Below are positions 51,316 through 59,347 of a stretch of DNA of 64,000 nucleotides, piece after piece. The stretch is from Cyanobacteria bacterium SIG28 (GTDB lineage: Bacteria; Cyanobacteriota; Vampirovibrionia; Gastranaerophilales; Gastranaerophilaceae). A model generated the notes under the pieces. The model made no database searches. It was not told the origin of the DNA and saw only the letters and a list, made by a program, of their open reading frames with translations. The stretch spans positions 101,240 through 165,239 of the forward strand of contig SUTU01000001.1 in NCBI GenBank assembly GCA_015152525.1, read 5' to 3'. A program made the position numbers and the translations under genes. Positions within the stretch are counted from its first letter, which is position 1. Each line of letters opens with the position of its first letter.

Positions 51316-51876
51316 ATGTTAAAATATAATGACTTAAATAGTATTATAAATACAGCAGAATATAGAAATATAAATGAATCATATATGAGGAAATTTAAAA
51401 CCCCATATTATGAAACTTTCGATATTTTTCTTTGTCACTCATCTAGTGATATTGATGAAATTGTAAAATTAAAAACCTATTTACTAAGAAAATATAATAA
51501 AAAGGCTTATGTATGCGAAGTTGATGATCCACAATTAGATCCCGCAAAAGCAAATAGAGAAACTGCCAAAACTTTACAAGAAAGAATGAATGCTTCCTCA
51601 GAGTTATACTTTGTTTTGTCAAAAAATACACAAAAATCGATATGGATGCCTTGGGAACTAGGCTATTTTGACGGAACGAAAACTAACAAAAATATTAAAA
51701 TTTTTCCACTTATAGATAAAGTTGAAGAAGAAATTTTTAATTTTGAAGGACAGGAATATCTTGAATTGTATTCCATATTTGAACGTGATGAATCATATTA
51801 TAAAGCTTTAAAGTTTAAACATTCCATTGATAAATTAACAAGATTTGGAGTATCAAACCATACAATGCGTATCTAA
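51316..51876 (+). CDS. TIR domain protein
   Basis: YETFDIFLCHSSSDIDEIVKLKTYLLRKYNKKAYVCEVDDPQLDPAKANRETAKTLQERMNASSELYFVLSKNTQKSIWMPWELGYFDGTKTNKNIKIFPLI. Confidence 0.8.
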   Translation: MLKYNDLNSIINTAEYRNINESYMRKFKTPYYETFDIFLCHSSSDIDEIVKLKTYLLRKYNKKAYVCEVDDPQLDPAKANRETAKTLQERMNASSELYFVLSKNTQKSIWMPWELGYFDGTKTNKNIKIFPLIDKVEEEIFNFEGQEYLELYSIFERDESYYKALKFKHSIDKLTRFGVSNHTMRI

Positions 51877-51883
51877 AATCTAT

Positions 51884-52771
51884 TTAAACAGTATTCTTAA
51901 TACACCTCATATAATGCTCATTGAAGTCCTTGCAACCACAAGTCAGATTAATTTCTGTGAAAAATGGATAATTTGCTAAGATTTTATCTTTAACTGGTTG
52001 AGCTGCTAAATCATTATCTAAAAACAAATAGTGTTTCTTATATTTTTGAAAGTCAATAGAATCAATATGTTTAATCAGAGAATTAACTCCGTTAGGAGGT
52101 GTTACAATTTGGTATTTTTGTGCTTGTCCTTGTTCTTCTAAATGTTGCCATAGAGCAAAAGCATCAAAATAACCTTCAACAATACATAAGATTTCGGTGT
52201 TTTTGGTAAATCTATTCACTGAAGCAAGCATACTTGGGGAATCTTTTAAACGTCTTATCCCTTTTTTAGAAAAATCTTTAGGTCGTGATTCGTATCCAAA
52301 AATTATCATACCTCCTTTTGTTGTATAACCAAAATTAGGAATTATCCACCGATTTAAAAAGTGGTCATAACCAATATTCATAAAATCTACTGTTTTAGGG
52401 GTTAACCCTCGTTGTTGATATAAGTAAGCTAACAATTCTTTATCATCTAATAATTTTGCACAGCAGTTATCAATATACATTGTTAATAACTGTTGGTACA
52501 TAGGCGAAAGATACTTATTATCTTCCACTATTTTATATTCAGTTACTTTGCTGTATTGTCTTATTTTTGGATTATTCATTATTTTTTTATAAATAGCTTT
52601 TGAGTGTTCAGGATTTGCAAAACAATGCAATATTCCCTTTTTAGCATTGAATTTTAAATTATCTTTTCCTGTATCCATACAATATGGACATTGAAACACA
52701 TATTCATCACCTTGTTCTTTTGAAAAATATGGTAGTAAATAGTAAAAAACTTGTCCTAAAGTTAGAATCAT
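51884..52771 (-). CDS. Primase-like protein (zinc finger plus TOPRIM)
   Basis: FQCPYCMDTGKDNLKFNAKKGILHCFANPEH zinc-finger-like; ILCIVEGYFDAFALW and HYLFLDNDLAAQPV TOPRIM motifs. Confidence 0.78.
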   Translation of the reverse strand: MILTLGQVFYYLLPYFSKEQGDEYVFQCPYCMDTGKDNLKFNAKKGILHCFANPEHSKAIYKKIMNNPKIRQYSKVTEYKIVEDNKYLSPMYQQLLTMYIDNCCAKLLDDKELLAYLYQQRGLTPKTVDFMNIGYDHFLNRWIIPNFGYTTKGGMIIFGYESRPKDFSKKGIRRLKDSPSMLASVNRFTKNTEILCIVEGYFDAFALWQHLEEQGQAQKYQIVTPPNGVNSLIKHIDSIDFQKYKKHYLFLDNDLAAQPVKDKILANYPFFTEINLTCGCKDFNEHYMRCIKNTV

Positions 52772-52821
52772 TTTATCCTCCGAGTTGTCGTGAAACTAGT
52801 AAATTGTGTAAAAAGGCAAGC

Positions 52822-52853
52822 TTCGACAATCACAAATATCTGTGATTGTCGAA
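52822..52853. other. Perfect 13-bp inverted repeat between replication genes
   Basis: ttcgacaatcaca-aatatc-tgtgattgtcgaa. Confidence 0.7.
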
Positions 52854-52890
52854 ACATTTTTATATTCTAATATTAACGAGGTTAACGGCA

Positions 52891-54315
52891 TTACAACATT
52901 TCCTCCAATGAAATTGTATCTTCAGCAAGTGGACTTTCTTCTATTTTGAGCAAAGTATACATTTTCCCTGAATTATGATTAACAGTTTTAATATCTAGAA
53001 AATAACCTTTATCAGTAGCCATTTCTTTTATTGCTTCAATATAATCATCAAAGCGATCTTTGAATTTATCCCTTGATAATCCAAAATGGTGGTATTGCTG
53101 ATAGATTAAATTTGTTCTCATAAAACCTATTCCTATATTGTCTAGGAAAAATTGCCAAAGTTTGTCATAGTGATCATCTGTTTTTTGTCGATAATTTATA
53201 AACTCTTTAATATCTTTAGAGAGTTTTTCGACAAGCTCTATTGCTTGTAACATATCTTTTTTATAAATATGTAAATCTTTTGGGTGATTAAGTGATGCTA
53301 GTAAACAAGATACCTTAATTGCTTTTAGTTCCCTACTACGAATTTCTTTTGCAAGTAAATTGTTTTCAGTCTTTTCTTCTAACTCTTTAAGTTTAATTAT
53401 ATAAGGGTGTAGGGCTTCTTTGTATGCTTCTTGAGTTTGTTCATATATTCCATACATTGGAATAGCTTCAAAAATTTCTTTAAACTTTTTATTTATTTTT
53501 TCACATTGTATATAAAATTCTTTTTCTTTTTGGTAAGCAATATCTGCATCATATTCAATATGCCTTGTTTTGTTTGGCTGAAAAACGATAAACGCACGTC
53601 TTCCTAATCCTGTTTGCATCAACATATTAAACTTTTCTCTCAAAGAAATGCTTTGAAACATTGTTGGATCTGAAAATAACAAGCAATTAATCGGTAAATT
53701 TTTAATACTCTTTTCTCGTTTTCCATTCTTAATAGATTTTGAAGATATTTTCCCATCATAGCCGTTAAATAGTGTTGATAGAAACTGCATATTCATATAT
53801 TGAGAATATTCTAGGTATAAGCCTAATTCGGAAATTTTAACAAATAAAGAGCCGAATTTTGCATCTTCTAATATTTTTGCATCCTCAAATAAACCTTCTT
53901 GAGTTCCATTTTCGACTTCTGCAACGGGGTATCTGATTTCAATATTTTGTTCTTGAATAGTTACTCCTTTTTCATTCTTTGAAGTTTTATATTCTTTATT
54001 TTCTTTTTGTTTATTACATACGTACTCATTTGCTTTTTCATCAAACCATTCGTTATAAAATGAAAACATATGTTTATCAAGAACATCATATAGTCGATCT
54101 TTTCCACCACCAGAAAGAATAAAAGCTATTGAATATATGTTAGGACTTTTGATCCGTTGAATTTCTTTATATTGTATACGTTTACTAGTAGCTATTTGTG
54201 CAATTTTTGATAATACAATACACAGTATTCCATTTTCACTCAAATCAGGAAATTGTTCCTTTAGTATTAAATAAATTTCTTCTAAAAATGACACTTCCTT
54301 TCTAATTTCCACCAT
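52891..54315 (-). CDS. Element replication-associated protein, possibly DUF3987-like
   Basis: 474 aa; FILSGGGKDRLYDVLDKHMFSFYNEWFDEKA resembles a P-loop-like segment of DUF3987 proteins; between primase-like and excisionase-like genes. Confidence 0.5.
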   Translation of the reverse strand: MVEIRKEVSFLEEIYLILKEQFPDLSENGILCIVLSKIAQIATSKRIQYKEIQRIKSPNIYSIAFILSGGGKDRLYDVLDKHMFSFYNEWFDEKANEYVCNKQKENKEYKTSKNEKGVTIQEQNIEIRYPVAEVENGTQEGLFEDAKILEDAKFGSLFVKISELGLYLEYSQYMNMQFLSTLFNGYDGKISSKSIKNGKREKSIKNLPINCLLFSDPTMFQSISLREKFNMLMQTGLGRRAFIVFQPNKTRHIEYDADIAYQKEKEFYIQCEKINKKFKEIFEAIPMYGIYEQTQEAYKEALHPYIIKLKELEEKTENNLLAKEIRSRELKAIKVSCLLASLNHPKDLHIYKKDMLQAIELVEKLSKDIKEFINYRQKTDDHYDKLWQFFLDNIGIGFMRTNLIYQQYHHFGLSRDKFKDRFDDYIEAIKEMATDKGYFLDIKTVNHNSGKMYTLLKIEESPLAEDTISLEEML

Positions 54316-54559
54316 AAAAACTTTCTCCTTTCATTGTTTTTGCTAAATTACTCATAGCTTCTTGTTCTAAAACTTTTTTAAACTGCTCTGCATTAATAAG
54401 GTACTTGCTACGTTTTCCACCAACTTTTATTGCAGGGTAACGACCTTGTCGTATTCCCATACGAATTGAATACTCTGAAATTCCGAAGTATTTGACAGCT
54501 TCTTGAATTGTAAACATTTGTTTTGGTGTTTCTTTCTGTAAATTGTAGTTTTCTGGCAT
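54302..54559 (-). CDS. Helix-turn-helix excisionase-family protein
   Basis: MFTIQEAVKYFGISEYSIRMGIRQGRYPAIKVGGKRSKYLINAEQFKKVLEQEA; start of the next gene overlaps its end. Confidence 0.8.
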   Translation of the reverse strand: MPENYNLQKETPKQMFTIQEAVKYFGISEYSIRMGIRQGRYPAIKVGGKRSKYLINAEQFKKVLEQEAMSNLAKTMKGESFYGGN

Positions 54560-54620
54560 TTTTTATTCTCCTTTCCTTTGCCAAATAAATAATTGACACT
54601 GATATAATTCCCGTGTTTTA

Positions 54621-54737
54621 ATGTGAATAAATACAAAAGTTGTTCACATTTGTATTTGTTATAGCACATTAATTGAAAATATTAGCTTTTTTCAACATTA
54701 CGAAATAAACGTAATAAAAAAAGAAATTTATTCACAT
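54621..54737. promoter_or_regulatory. Divergent control region with inverted operator-like repeats
   Basis: atgtgaataaat (54621-54632) and inverse atttattcacat (54726-54737); aaatacaaa/tttgtattt (54629-54657); ttacg-aaataaa-cgtaa (54698-54714). Confidence 0.55.
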
Positions 54738-54749
54738 AAGGAGAAATAT

Positions 54750-55409
54750 ATGAATAAGGAAGTAATGAATAATGGATATTTGCAAGATCGCTTATCTGAT
54801 CTAATAAATTATGAAAATAAGAATCTTGACGAACTTGCCAAAGAAATAGGTATTTCGAAAACCTCATTAAGTTATTATCAAAATGGTATTCGCATGCCTA
54901 AAAGAGAAGGTTTAGAAAAAATTGCAAAGTATTTTAATACTACTACTGATTATTTATTAGGAAGAGATATTGCAAAAACAAAAATTGATCAAGGTGTATT
55001 AGATGAGTTGGGGTTATCACAAAAAGCTATTAATAATTTAAGAAAAATTGTTAAATATAATAAAACAAATCTTCCTTTCGAATTCAATTTAAAAATGATA
55101 AATAGTTTAATTGAAAACCTATTTGATACAGATTTATTAAAGGATCTTTACATGTATGTGTATGGTGATTTTGGTTTTTTGGAAAATATTGACTCAAAAG
55201 ATGCTTATAATTGTATTTTTGTCAAAGCGATATGCAAACAAGAATCAGAAATCTTTACACTTAAAAGTTCTGATTTGCAAGAAATTTATTTTGGAAAAAT
55301 TCAAAAAGATATTGTAAAATATCGTGATTCTATTGAATATAAGGCTAGCCTGAACCCCAAAACTCGAAAAAGAGGTCCAAGAAAAGATAAGGATAAAAAT
55401 AATGGCTAA
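54750..55409 (+). CDS. XRE-family transcriptional regulator (candidate element repressor)
   Basis: LSDLINYENKNLDELAKEIGISKTSLSYYQNGIRMPKREGLEKIAKYFNTTTDYLLGR. Confidence 0.88.
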   Translation: MNKEVMNNGYLQDRLSDLINYENKNLDELAKEIGISKTSLSYYQNGIRMPKREGLEKIAKYFNTTTDYLLGRDIAKTKIDQGVLDELGLSQKAINNLRKIVKYNKTNLPFEFNLKMINSLIENLFDTDLLKDLYMYVYGDFGFLENIDSKDAYNCIFVKAICKQESEIFTLKSSDLQEIYFGKIQKDIVKYRDSIEYKASLNPKTRKRGPRKDKDKNNG

Positions 55410-56811
55410 TATTGAAAAACGTTCAGAAAATACCTATCGAATAATCGTTTCAAATGGTTATGATATAAACGGGAAAAAGATTAGAAAATCAACTACTGTA
55501 AAACTTGATAAAAATTTAACTGAAAAACAAAAAATAAAAGAACTGCAAAAACTTGCAGTTCTTTTTGAAAATAAGGTTAAAAATGGTCAATACCTAGATG
55601 GCGAAAAAATAACGTTTGGCGAATTCACAAAAATATGGCTTAAAAAACAAAAAACAAGATATGCTCCAGGAACTTTAAAACCTTGTTTGGCAAGATTAAA
55701 TGATAGGATTCTTCCAGAATTTGGACACATGAAACTAGCAAAAATACAAACAAAACATCTTGAAGACTTTTATTCTAAACTAAAAGAAAATGGCTCTAGA
55801 CTTGATGATTTTTATATTCCCACTAATGTTTTTTTAGAAATTATATCAACATATAACACCCAAAGTTTAATAAAATTAACGGGCATTACAAATAAAACTT
55901 GTTTAAGAATTAAAAATGGTAAAAAAACAAATTTTAAAACAGCTATGAAAATATGTGAAACGTTAAATCTAAATGTTGAAAAAATGTTTAAACGAGCAAA
56001 TAATAAACCATTATCTGATAAAACTATCAAAAATCATCACTCCGACATTAGTTCAATATTTACACTTGCTGAAAAATGGCGACTTATAGATTTTAATCCA
56101 GCAAAGTTTGTTGATTTTGGCAAATCAGCTAAATCTAAACCAAAATTTTATGAGAATGAAGAAGTGAAATTATTGTTAGACGCTTTAGAAAAAGAGCCTA
56201 TTGAAAATATGACATATAAGGTTTTTATATTACTAGCTCTTGATTGTGGTTTAAGATCTTCTGAATTGTGTGGGTTAAAATGGGAAAATGTAGATTTCGG
56301 AAATGGGACAATTACTGTTAATAAACAAAGACAATATGTTAGCACTTTTGGAGTTATAGAAAGACAAACAAAAACCATCAACGGAAATAGAGTTGTTTCT
56401 GTATCTTCTACTGTACTAAGTGAATTAAAAAGTTATAAACAAAAGCAAGCCGAAGATAAATTAAAATTAGGTACAGCTTGGCAAAATGGTCTATACTTGT
56501 TTAAACATTCTAATGGTGAAGATTTACACCCAACAAGACCATACAAATGGTTTATAAAATTTTTAGAAAGGCATAATTTGCCACGAATTACACTGCACCA
56601 ATTAAGACATACAAATGCGAGCTTACTTATTGCAAATGGTATAGATCCTGTAACACTAGCAGAAAGACTTGGTCATGGCGATAAAAATGTTACCTTAAAT
56701 ATTTATTCACACATGATAAATGAAAAAGATAAATTAGCAGCATGTAAAATGGAAAACTTGTATACACATTTAAAGGAAGGTATCTCGGAAGTCAAAGAGA
56801 ATACTTTGTGA
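55402..56811 (+). CDS. Tyrosine recombinase/integrase with internal XRE-like HTH insertion
   Basis: Catalytic LALDCGLRSSELCGLKWENV, HQLRHTNASLL, RLGHGDKNVTLNIYSHM; arm-binding-like N-terminus; internal LIKLTGITNKTCLRIKNGKKTNFKTAMKICETLNLNVEKMF. Confidence 0.95.
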   Translation: MANIEKRSENTYRIIVSNGYDINGKKIRKSTTVKLDKNLTEKQKIKELQKLAVLFENKVKNGQYLDGEKITFGEFTKIWLKKQKTRYAPGTLKPCLARLNDRILPEFGHMKLAKIQTKHLEDFYSKLKENGSRLDDFYIPTNVFLEIISTYNTQSLIKLTGITNKTCLRIKNGKKTNFKTAMKICETLNLNVEKMFKRANNKPLSDKTIKNHHSDISSIFTLAEKWRLIDFNPAKFVDFGKSAKSKPKFYENEEVKLLLDALEKEPIENMTYKVFILLALDCGLRSSELCGLKWENVDFGNGTITVNKQRQYVSTFGVIERQTKTINGNRVVSVSSTVLSELKSYKQKQAEDKLKLGTAWQNGLYLFKHSNGEDLHPTRPYKWFIKFLERHNLPRITLHQLRHTNASLLIANGIDPVTLAERLGHGDKNVTLNIYSHMINEKDKLAACKMENLYTHLKEGISEVKENTL

Positions 56812-57511
56812 GATAACGACACCATTCAGTAGCTAAGAAACTATTAATAGCTCTTTCTAGGTCAGAAAAATGTCTTTCGTGAACTATGAATAAATAATCC
56901 CTTACTGAATATCTTGAAGCTCTTAAATAAAACAGTTTTGCTTTTGCAGTTTCTTCGATTTCTCGAAATTTAGTAAATCGTTTTATATAATCTTCTTCGG
57001 GTTTTCTATCTCTGTGATTATAGACAATAACAGAAGAACCATTTTTATAATAATCAACAATTTCTTTATAAGTTGTGTATTTATTTCCATTTTTAGAATA
57101 AGGTGTAGTGCTTTTAACCTCTAATCCATTATCAGGATCGCAAAAAATAATTGAATTATTCGATAACTTTTTCAAGGCTTTTGAATGCCAAACATCTCTT
57201 GATTTTGATTCTAAAATCTTGTTCCAGTATATTACAGAATTTGGAAAAAGATTTTTATTTTCAATGTTTCTTACGGCTCTTTTTTCGTTTTTAACAATTT
57301 GGTATAAAGCACTAAAAAGTTTCGGATTATATGTATCACAAGGCAAGTCCAAATACTGTATATATTTTCCGTCAGTAACAGTTTTTGAATGTTTTGGCTC
57401 ATCAGGAGTTAAATACCAATTTATACCAATAGAAAATCCTGCTTTGCTTAAAGCTATAAGCATACCAAGTTTAGAGTAATCTCCAATATCACCCACATAT
57501 TGATTTTTCAT
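56792..57511 (-). CDS. Conserved hypothetical protein with DPDNGLEV motif
   Basis: MKNQYVGDIGDYSKLGMLIALSKAGFSIGINWYLTPDE...SIIFCDPDNGLEVKS...; 3' end overlaps the integrase 3' end. Confidence 0.65.
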   Translation of the reverse strand: MKNQYVGDIGDYSKLGMLIALSKAGFSIGINWYLTPDEPKHSKTVTDGKYIQYLDLPCDTYNPKLFSALYQIVKNEKRAVRNIENKNLFPNSVIYWNKILESKSRDVWHSKALKKLSNNSIIFCDPDNGLEVKSTTPYSKNGNKYTTYKEIVDYYKNGSSVIVYNHRDRKPEEDYIKRFTKFREIEETAKAKLFYLRASRYSVRDYLFIVHERHFSDLERAINSFLATEWCRYLTKYSL

Positions 57512-57670
57512 ATTCTTAACTCCTTGTCGTTTTAAAACAAGGATTATTTTAATAATACTCCTTGTTATTTGTAATTAATCTATAACAAACAAGGATTATT
57601 TTCAAACTGCATAACCTATAAAAATGTTTATAAGAACAAATAAAACTTTAAGATATAAGTAGAGGTTTTT

Positions 57671-57988
57671 ATGGAACTTAAAAAGAAATTAGGAAAACGT
57701 ATACAAGAATTAAGAATAAGAAATGGTTTGAAGCAATCAGAATTAGCTGAAAAAGTTGGAATTGCTACAAAGCATCAAAGCTGTATTGAAACAGGAAAGA
57801 ATTATCCCTCTGCAGAATTGGTTGAAAATTATGCAAAAGTATTTGGTGTTGATGTAGTTGAATTGCTAGAACTAGGACATATTAAACCAACGGAAGATTT
57901 ATTAAAAGAAATTAATACTATGCTAAATTCAGCAACAGAAGAAGAGATTATAGTTGCTCATAAGATTTTGAAAGGTTTGTTGCATTAG
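57671..57988 (+). CDS. XRE-family helix-turn-helix regulator
   Basis: LGKRIQELRIRNGLKQSELAEKVGIATKHQSCIETGKNYPSAELVENYAKVFGVDVVELLEL. Confidence 0.88.
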   Translation: MELKKKLGKRIQELRIRNGLKQSELAEKVGIATKHQSCIETGKNYPSAELVENYAKVFGVDVVELLELGHIKPTEDLLKEINTMLNSATEEEIIVAHKILKGLLH

Positions 57989-58008
57989 AAAATTCAACCA
58001 AAAACATG

Positions 58009-58881
58009 TTAGAGTTGATTTGATGAGATTTTACAGATCCGTTTAAAATTGTTTGTATAATTTTTTAAATTTTCTATTTGGGATTTTTCTCTAGAGTAAA
58101 CAAAACGATTACGATTTATATAAATTATTGTATTTAATCCTCTTATCTGTTCTTCATCATGTACTTTTATATACCTAATTCTAGAGCCTTTCTGAGATAC
58201 ACATAAAACCTTATTGGGTGATATTGGTATAATTTTGTTCGCATTAGGAAACGATTTTATAGCTTTTTTAACATTTGAATAATCTTCAATTACAGGAGCA
58301 TCCGTTGTAATAATATTATAACTTTTAGGTACTACAAAAATTGTCCAATTTTGTTTTTCAAAAACATTTTTAAGCATATTTGTCAATTCTATGTTTCCGA
58401 AAGATAATGACAATATTTGATTTTTAGTGGGTTGCTGTTCTAATTCGTGAATCAAATCTTTATTTTTTTCTATAACATTAGGCTTTGCTAAATTAATTAA
58501 TTTAAGCCTAGATTTATTTAAAACATTTATGAAATTTTCCATATAATTAAAATGTTTAATTGTTCTTTGGTAAAGTAGAGCAAAAAATAAAGATAACTCA
58601 CTTTTTTCTCTAGAATTTATTCTTTTTTCAGAAATCAATTTATCCAATATAGGTTTAGCAATTCCTTCTATCTGAGAAAGTGCTAGTTCTATATCATAAC
58701 ATTTTGAGTTATCCGAATTTTCAATAGTATATACGTGTTTTTGATAACCCGTATTGCATGGTTTTTGTGGCTCAAAAAATTTGTCTTGTTCTGAATCGTA
58801 TACTTCAAGAAACCCTTGTGAATTTGAAAAATATTTTAAATAAAATTCTGGAATAATATGTTGTTTTACTGGATTTGACAT
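58009..58881 (-). CDS. DUF4238 family protein
   Basis: MSNPVKQHIIPEFYLKYFSNSQGFLEVYDSEQDKFFEPQKPCNTGYQKHVYTIE; internal Met at 58881 precedes the conserved start; track start is 58926. Confidence 0.7.
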   Translation of the reverse strand: MSNPVKQHIIPEFYLKYFSNSQGFLEVYDSEQDKFFEPQKPCNTGYQKHVYTIENSDNSKCYDIELALSQIEGIAKPILDKLISEKRINSREKSELSLFFALLYQRTIKHFNYMENFINVLNKSRLKLINLAKPNVIEKNKDLIHELEQQPTKNQILSLSFGNIELTNMLKNVFEKQNWTIFVVPKSYNIITTDAPVIEDYSNVKKAIKSFPNANKIIPISPNKVLCVSQKGSRIRYIKVHDEEQIRGLNTIIYINRNRFVYSREKSQIENLKNYTNNFKRICKISSNQL

Positions 58882-58929
58882 AATTTTAGTTATTCTTTTT
58901 TTAATATTATATAATAATATATTCATTAT

Positions 58930-58967
58930 GGGGACTATTAGGGGACTAAAGTTACGATAGGGGACTA
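58930..58967 (+). repeat. Three GGGGACTA direct repeats (candidate integrase arm sites, right end)
   Basis: ggggacta at 58930-58937, 58941-58948 and 58960-58967. Confidence 0.6.
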
Positions 58968-59062
58968 TAAATTAAAATATTTTACAACAGCATAGAATGT
59001 CTAAAGCCCCTTTTGAAAATAATTTACGACATACTTCAACAAGTTACAAAATATATGGATAC

Positions 59063-59134
59063 GGGTTCGAATCCCACCTCCTCCTAATTTAAAAGCCACC
59101 TAACAAGGTGGCTTTTTTAGTGGGTTTTGGACAT
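59063..59134 (+). repeat. attR-like direct repeat: displaced tRNA-Ser 3' end plus terminator
   Basis: gggttcgaatcccacctcctcctaatttaaaagccacctaacaaggtggcttttttagtgggttttggacat, matching 49282-49355. Confidence 0.88.
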
Positions 59135-59347
59135 TGGGGATAGTCTTGCAGTTTGATAAACATTGACTCTGAAACGAGAATTTAACTACTAAAATGAGAA
59201 TTTTGGACAATCAAAATTCAAAAGTCGGACAACGAAATTAAAAATTAACAATAGGTTACAGAAAAAGTAACAGATTTCGCAGAAAAATTATTTCAACAAT
59301 ATTTGCAGTTTTAAATTTTTCTTTCTGATTTGAAATGTTTTATAAAA

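Larger units (their letters stand above)
49282..59134. mobile_element. Integrative element in tRNA-Ser (satellite/IME-like), about 9.85 kb
   Basis: Flanking direct repeats, tyrosine integrase, XRE repressor, excisionase-like HTH and primase-like genes; no capsid, terminase or tail genes seen. Confidence 0.85.

Noticed and set aside
49554-51876. Canonical Thoeris system
   Set aside because: ThsB-like TIR is present but no SIR2-SLOG, TM-macro or caspase-like effector is adjacent, so it is reported as Thoeris-related candidate only.
49282-59134. Complete prophage
   Set aside because: No terminase, portal, capsid, tail, holin or lysin ORFs between the att repeats; about 10 kb size fits a satellite or IME better.
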